A DNA stretch of 64,000 nucleotides from an uncultured Eubacteriales bacterium (GTDB taxonomy: Bacteria; Bacillota; Clostridia; Christensenellales; Aristaeellaceae): the NCBI GenBank assembly GCA_902765305.1, contig CACWZI010000004.1, forward strand, positions 1 through 64,000, given 5' to 3'. Shown here in pieces: positions 60,668-64,000 of this stretch; positions within the stretch are counted from its first letter, which is position 1, and every line of letters begins with the position of its first letter. The position numbers and the translations under genes were made by a program. Below the pieces are notes generated by a model. It was not told the DNA's origin. It saw only the letters and a list, made by a program, of their open reading frames with translations, and made no database searches.

Positions 60668-63061
60668 TCATCCCATAATTATCCTCACTTCATGTTTGCC
60701 TTCTGTAAATATTGGAATGAATGCAGCCGATTCACTGTCTACCTCGATCCGCACAACGCCCTTCTCCACGTGTCCTGGGTTTTCCACGCGAATACGGTAT
60801 TCCGCGCCGCGCCAGCGGCGGGTGAGCTCGAAGCCGTCCCATTCGGCGGGGATGCAGGGGTCGACGGTGAGCCGGTCGAACTCCGGGCGCACGCCCAGCA
60901 TGTAGCGGGTGGCGGCGAAGTAGGCCCAGCCGGCGGAGCCGGTCATGAACGGGTGCCGCGCCCTGCCGTGGGCGGTGTGGTCCCGGCCTATGATGAACTG
61001 GCAGTAGGTGTAGGGCTCCGCCTGCCGAATCTCCATGATGTCGTTCTGGTTTTCCGGCAGCAGCGCGTCGTAGAACTTCATGGCGCGATTGCCCCGGCCC
61101 AGCCGGCACTCGGCCACCCAGGCCCAGGGGTTGGGGTGGCTGAACACCGCGCCGTTTTCCTTGATGCCGGGATAGACCCGTGTGACGAAGCCGACGCCGT
61201 CGTCCCGCACGGTGAAGGATGGCGCGTTCAGCATCAGCCCGTAGGGGGTGTACAGCCAGGCATCCACCGCGTCCATGGCCGAGCGCCCTTGCTCAGGGGT
61301 CGCCGCGCCGCTGGCCACGGCCCAGGTGTTGCTCTCCAGGTGGACCTTGCCCTGCCGGGAATCATGGCTGCCGATGGCGCGTCCGTCCGCGGTGAAGCCC
61401 CGCAGGAACCATTCGCCGTCCCAGAGTACCCTCTGGCCGATCTGCTTCATGGCCGCCAGCTTCGGGGCATACCGCTCAATATCCTCCGTCCTGCCCGTCG
61501 CCCGCGCCGCGTCCAGGAAATGCCCGGTGGCCCAGATCAGCAGGAAGTGGACCATGGCGCTCTCCCCGCCGCCCAGGTTCAGGCAGTCGTTCCAATCGGC
61601 CCGCAGCCCCTTGGTGACGCCGTGGGTTCCGACCTGGCCGTAGGAGAAGTCCAGTATGCGCCGCATGTGGTCCCAGACGGAAGCCTCGCCGCCGTCGGCC
61701 CAGGGGACGACGATGTCGAAGAAGCCCGTGTCGCCGGTCTCCCGCGCGTATTCCACGATGGCGGGGATCAGCCACAGCGCGTCGTCGGCGCAGGCGTCCT
61801 TCAGCCCGTGGACGTGCTTCGCGCCCTCGGCGGTGGGTACGACGGTGGGAGACCATTCCTCTTCCTCGTCCTTCCCCTCGAACCACGCCGGGTCGAACAG
61901 GTGCAGCCCGTAGCCGGCGGTGGTGACGCCGTTCAGCAGCTGGAGGATGCGCATTTTGCAGCCCTCCGGCTCGGCATGGGGGATGCACATGGCGTCTTGG
62001 GCGGTGTCCCGGAAGCCCAATCCCGTGCGCCCGCCCACCTCGATGAACGAGGCAAACCGGGAGAACAGCACGTTGATCTCGCTCTGGTACAGGTTCCAGA
62101 TGTTGAGGCTGCGGTTCATGTTTGCGTGGGGCGTGTGGACGGTGAGGGTGTCCAGCTTCTCGTCCCAGAACCGGCGAAGATCCCCAAAGGCCCTGTCCGC
62201 GCCGGCGAAGTCATAGCGGCGGCGGGCTTCCACTGCGGCCTGTCCCCGGCCCGTGCCCAGGTAGAACAGCAGCCGGGCCTCCTCGCCGGGGGCCAGAACG
62301 AGGCGCTTCATCAGCGCCCCGACGGGGTTGCCGCCGTTTTCGTGGCTGCCCGTCAATGCGCCCCTTTCGACGCCGATGGGGTTGCGCTCGGTGCGGTAGG
62401 GGCCGATGAATGCCTCCCGGGTGCCCTCCCAGCCGTCCGGAATAAAGGACGCGGCGAAGAACTGGAAGCTGTCCGGCTCGTAGTGCAGTTCGCAGATCGC
62501 GGCGTCGTTCTCCATGAACGATCCCGCGCAGTACAGGCTCATCTGGAAGTTCTGGTTGTCGATGTCGATGCTGTGGAAGGAGAACTCCACATAGCCGGTG
62601 ACGCTGATATGCCGCTGCCTGTCTGAGGTGTTTTTCACCCGCACGTCGAAGATCTCCACCGGATCGGCATTCTCAGATTCCCGTGGGATGAACAGCGTCT
62701 GGCTGGCGGCGATGCCCTGAGTTTCGCACTCATAGACGGAATAGCTCAGCCCGTGGCGGCAGATATATTTCGCCTCATTCAGCGGGATGCCTGTGGGTTG
62801 CCAGCTGACGGACCAGTAATTGCCGCTCTCGTTGTCCCGGAGGTAGACGTAGTGGCCGGGGAAGTCCATCGGCACCCCGTTGGGGCGGAAGCGGGTGATG
62901 CGGTGGTACTGGGGGGAATCCAGCCAGCAGTAGCCCCCGGCGTTGTGGGAAACCACCGCGCCCATGCGCTGGGTGCCCAGGTAGTTGGTCATCGAAAAGG
63001 GCGCGTCCACCCGGTCGATCACATATTCCCTGGCCACGTCGTCAAAATAGCCGTATCTCAT
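60668..63061 (-). CDS. chbP: GH94 phosphorylase, probably N,N'-diacetylchitobiose phosphorylase
   Basis: This 797-residue GH94 enzyme phosphorolyses a beta-1,4 disaccharide. The length and many blocks fit the Vibrio chitobiose phosphorylase (801) better than cellobiose phosphorylase: NYLGT at the start, VVSHNAGGYCW, SRFASFIEVGGRTGLGFRDTAQDA, HGLKDACADDALWL and GLRADWNDCLNLGGG, whose Asp492 is the catalytic acid position. The products would be GlcNAc-1-P and GlcNAc. A close cellobiose-type role cannot be ruled out. ATG 63061 has a GGAGG site. The promoter and a candidate operator lie just upstream. Confidence 0.9.
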   Translation of the reverse strand: MRYGYFDDVAREYVIDRVDAPFSMTNYLGTQRMGAVVSHNAGGYCWLDSPQYHRITRFRPNGVPMDFPGHYVYLRDNESGNYWSVSWQPTGIPLNEAKYICRHGLSYSVYECETQGIAASQTLFIPRESENADPVEIFDVRVKNTSDRQRHISVTGYVEFSFHSIDIDNQNFQMSLYCAGSFMENDAAICELHYEPDSFQFFAASFIPDGWEGTREAFIGPYRTERNPIGVERGALTGSHENGGNPVGALMKRLVLAPGEEARLLFYLGTGRGQAAVEARRRYDFAGADRAFGDLRRFWDEKLDTLTVHTPHANMNRSLNIWNLYQSEINVLFSRFASFIEVGGRTGLGFRDTAQDAMCIPHAEPEGCKMRILQLLNGVTTAGYGLHLFDPAWFEGKDEEEEWSPTVVPTAEGAKHVHGLKDACADDALWLIPAIVEYARETGDTGFFDIVVPWADGGEASVWDHMRRILDFSYGQVGTHGVTKGLRADWNDCLNLGGGESAMVHFLLIWATGHFLDAARATGRTEDIERYAPKLAAMKQIGQRVLWDGEWFLRGFTADGRAIGSHDSRQGKVHLESNTWAVASGAATPEQGRSAMDAVDAWLYTPYGLMLNAPSFTVRDDGVGFVTRVYPGIKENGAVFSHPNPWAWVAECRLGRGNRAMKFYDALLPENQNDIMEIRQAEPYTYCQFIIGRDHTAHGRARHPFMTGSAGWAYFAATRYMLGVRPEFDRLTVDPCIPAEWDGFELTRRWRGAEYRIRVENPGHVEKGVVRIEVDSESAAFIPIFTEGKHEVRIIMG

Positions 63062-63084
63062 TTGAAGCGTCCTCCACCTCTTCT

Positions 63085-63113
63085 ATTTTACACTACATTC
63101 ATTTTACCATCAA
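63085..63113 (-). promoter_or_regulatory. chbP promoter
   Basis: TTGATG (63113-63108), 17 bp, TAAAAT (63090-63085) on the minus strand. Confidence 0.7.
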
Positions 63114-63130
63114 GGGCGAAATTAGAAAAT

Positions 63131-63164
63131 GGATGGGATTGGCGTTTTTTGGATGGGGTTGGCG
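63131..63164 (-). promoter_or_regulatory. Candidate AraC-type operator, two direct repeats
   Basis: GGATGGGATTGGCG (63131-63144) and GGATGGGGTTGGCG (63151-63164) are direct repeats 20 bp apart, about two helix turns, beginning 17 bp upstream of the -35 box. Direct repeats next to a weak -35 are typical of AraC-family activators. Confidence 0.6.
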
Positions 63165-63172
63165 AGATGAAA

Positions 63173-63197
63173 CAGGGGCGCCGATACGGCGCCCCTG
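63173..63197 (-). terminator. Terminator after the sugar-binding protein gene
   Basis: CAGGGGCGCCG/CGGCGCCCCTG, a perfect 11-bp stem with loop ATA. On the minus strand GTTTC follows; the T-run is weak. Confidence 0.7.
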
Positions 63198-63215
63198 GCG
63201 TTGGTCGAATGTCGC

Positions 63216-64000
63216 TTATCCCAGATACGCGGCCAGCTGCGCGTTGGCGGCGTCCAGGTAGGCCTGCATGCCCGCGGCGTCCAGCGCGGCCAGGAAGTCG
63301 GGCAGGGTGGTCTCGGGGTCCAGCGCGCCGGCGTCCAGGGCCAGGGCGTACTGGGCGGCGACGGTGCCCAGGGCGGCCATCTCATTGGCCACGTCGGCGT
63401 TGTCGAACACATAGCCCAGGGCGGGGATGGCCTTGGCCCCGGCGTAGTATTCCTTGAAGCTCTCGCGGAAGCCCGCGCCTTCGGCGGCGGTGTCGGGCAG
63501 TATGGTCACGTTGCCCATGCCGTTGGTCCAGGGGCTGTAGTTGGCGCGCTCGTCGGTGAACTCCACCAGGCCGTCGTCGTTCAGGTTGTAGTGGATGCCC
63601 TCCACGCCGTAGTTCAGCAGGGTCATCAGGGTCGGGTCGCTGTTCAGCAGGGCCAGGAACTTGAAGCTCTCGACCGGGTGCTCGCTGGCGGTGGAGATGG
63701 CGACCATCGCGCCCTGGGAGGCGGTGGTGTCCACATAGGGGTCGGTGCAGGGCACAAAGGCGACCTCGATGCCCCGGTCCAGCACGTCGGCGCTGTACTC
63801 ATAGCCGAAGGCGTAGCTCTGGGTGCCGATCAGGTATTCGCCGGTCTTCTGGGTGTTGGTGCGGGTGTCGTTGCTGGTCTCGGCCACGGCCAGGGAGGGG
63901 TCCACATAGCCGGCCTCATAGTACTCGTGCATCTGGTCCACGAAGGCTCGGTATTCGTCGGTGGCGAACTTGTTCAGGATCACGTTGCCCTCGGGGCCTT
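63216..64000 (-). CDS. Extracellular sugar-binding protein, LplA/DUF3502-like (partial)
   Basis: The last 261 residues of a gene that begins beyond the window. It resembles the C-terminal half of large family 1 binding proteins with DUF3502: QSYAFGYEYSADVLDRG, VAISTASEHPVESFKFLALLNSDPTLMTLLNYGVEGIHY and NYSPWTNGMGNVTILPD. Such proteins deliver oligosaccharides to permeases. It is upstream of chbP on the same strand, so it probably imports its substrate. Confidence 0.88.
   Translation of the reverse strand, partial: GPEGNVILNKFATDEYRAFVDQMHEYYEAGYVDPSLAVAETSNDTRTNTQKTGEYLIGTQSYAFGYEYSADVLDRGIEVAFVPCTDPYVDTTASQGAMVAISTASEHPVESFKFLALLNSDPTLMTLLNYGVEGIHYNLNDDGLVEFTDERANYSPWTNGMGNVTILPDTAAEGAGFRESFKEYYAGAKAIPALGYVFDNADVANEMAALGTVAAQYALALDAGALDPETTLPDFLAALDAAGMQAYLDAANAQLAAYLG

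Overview
The window looks like a high-GC chromosomal segment of an uncultured, probably gut-associated, Gram-positive clostridium (Bacillota; perhaps Christensenellales or Oscillospirales, which is inference only). Supporting signs are strong GGAGG ribosome sites, TTGACA/TATAAT promoters, a T-box leader, an ANTAR regulator next to glnA, an LPxTG surface protein, YesM/AraC two-component pairs and many GTG/TTG starts. Several solute-binding proteins carry a type-I-like signal peptide with no lipobox, which is unusual for a monoderm. No tRNA, rRNA, CRISPR or phage genes were seen.

Layout. 0.1-10.2 kb is a nitrogen and zinc block: ANTAR regulator, glnA with a terminator in its leader, an Asn-type T-box before asnB, a zinc-type ABC operon with two accessory genes, and an ammonium transporter fused to a PII domain, also behind a terminator hairpin. 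10.2-13.3 kb is a TrpXYZ-like ABC operon behind a long structured leader. 13.3-23 kb holds small membrane proteins, a MITE beside a DNA-methyltransferase remnant, a three-gene operon around a very large MscS channel, and cardiolipin synthase. 23-33.6 kb holds a FecBCD-type importer coupled to a TIM-barrel enzyme, secreted SH3-repeat proteins, and a secreted nucleosidase-HAD fusion. 33.8-44.9 kb mixes a second giant MscS, a GH43-like enzyme and a cysteine desulfidase with four decayed genes (5'-nucleotidase, hybrid kinase, EAL protein, SpaA pilin). 45-50 kb has a CobW / URO-D methyltransferase pair divergent from a PucR regulator. 50-64 kb is carbohydrate-oriented: GH78 rhamnosidase, an EAL protein with a dead GGDEF, and a chitobiose-phosphorylase locus with phosphohexomutase, YesM-type kinase, sugar-binding proteins and an AraC-type response regulator, with a matching direct-repeat operator upstream of the phosphorylase.

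The most distinctive feature is a family of nested palindromic repeats (six copies, 172-268 bp when complete) with hairpin ends, TTAGGGG-like arms and two core subtypes. They sit between genes, two of them touching stop codons. A second 48-69 bp palindromic family (three copies) and a 148 bp MITE are also present. The best candidates for new biology are this repeat family, the paired glnA/amt leader attenuators in an ANTAR neighbourhood, the exported nucleosidase-phosphatase fusion, and the giant MscS operon.
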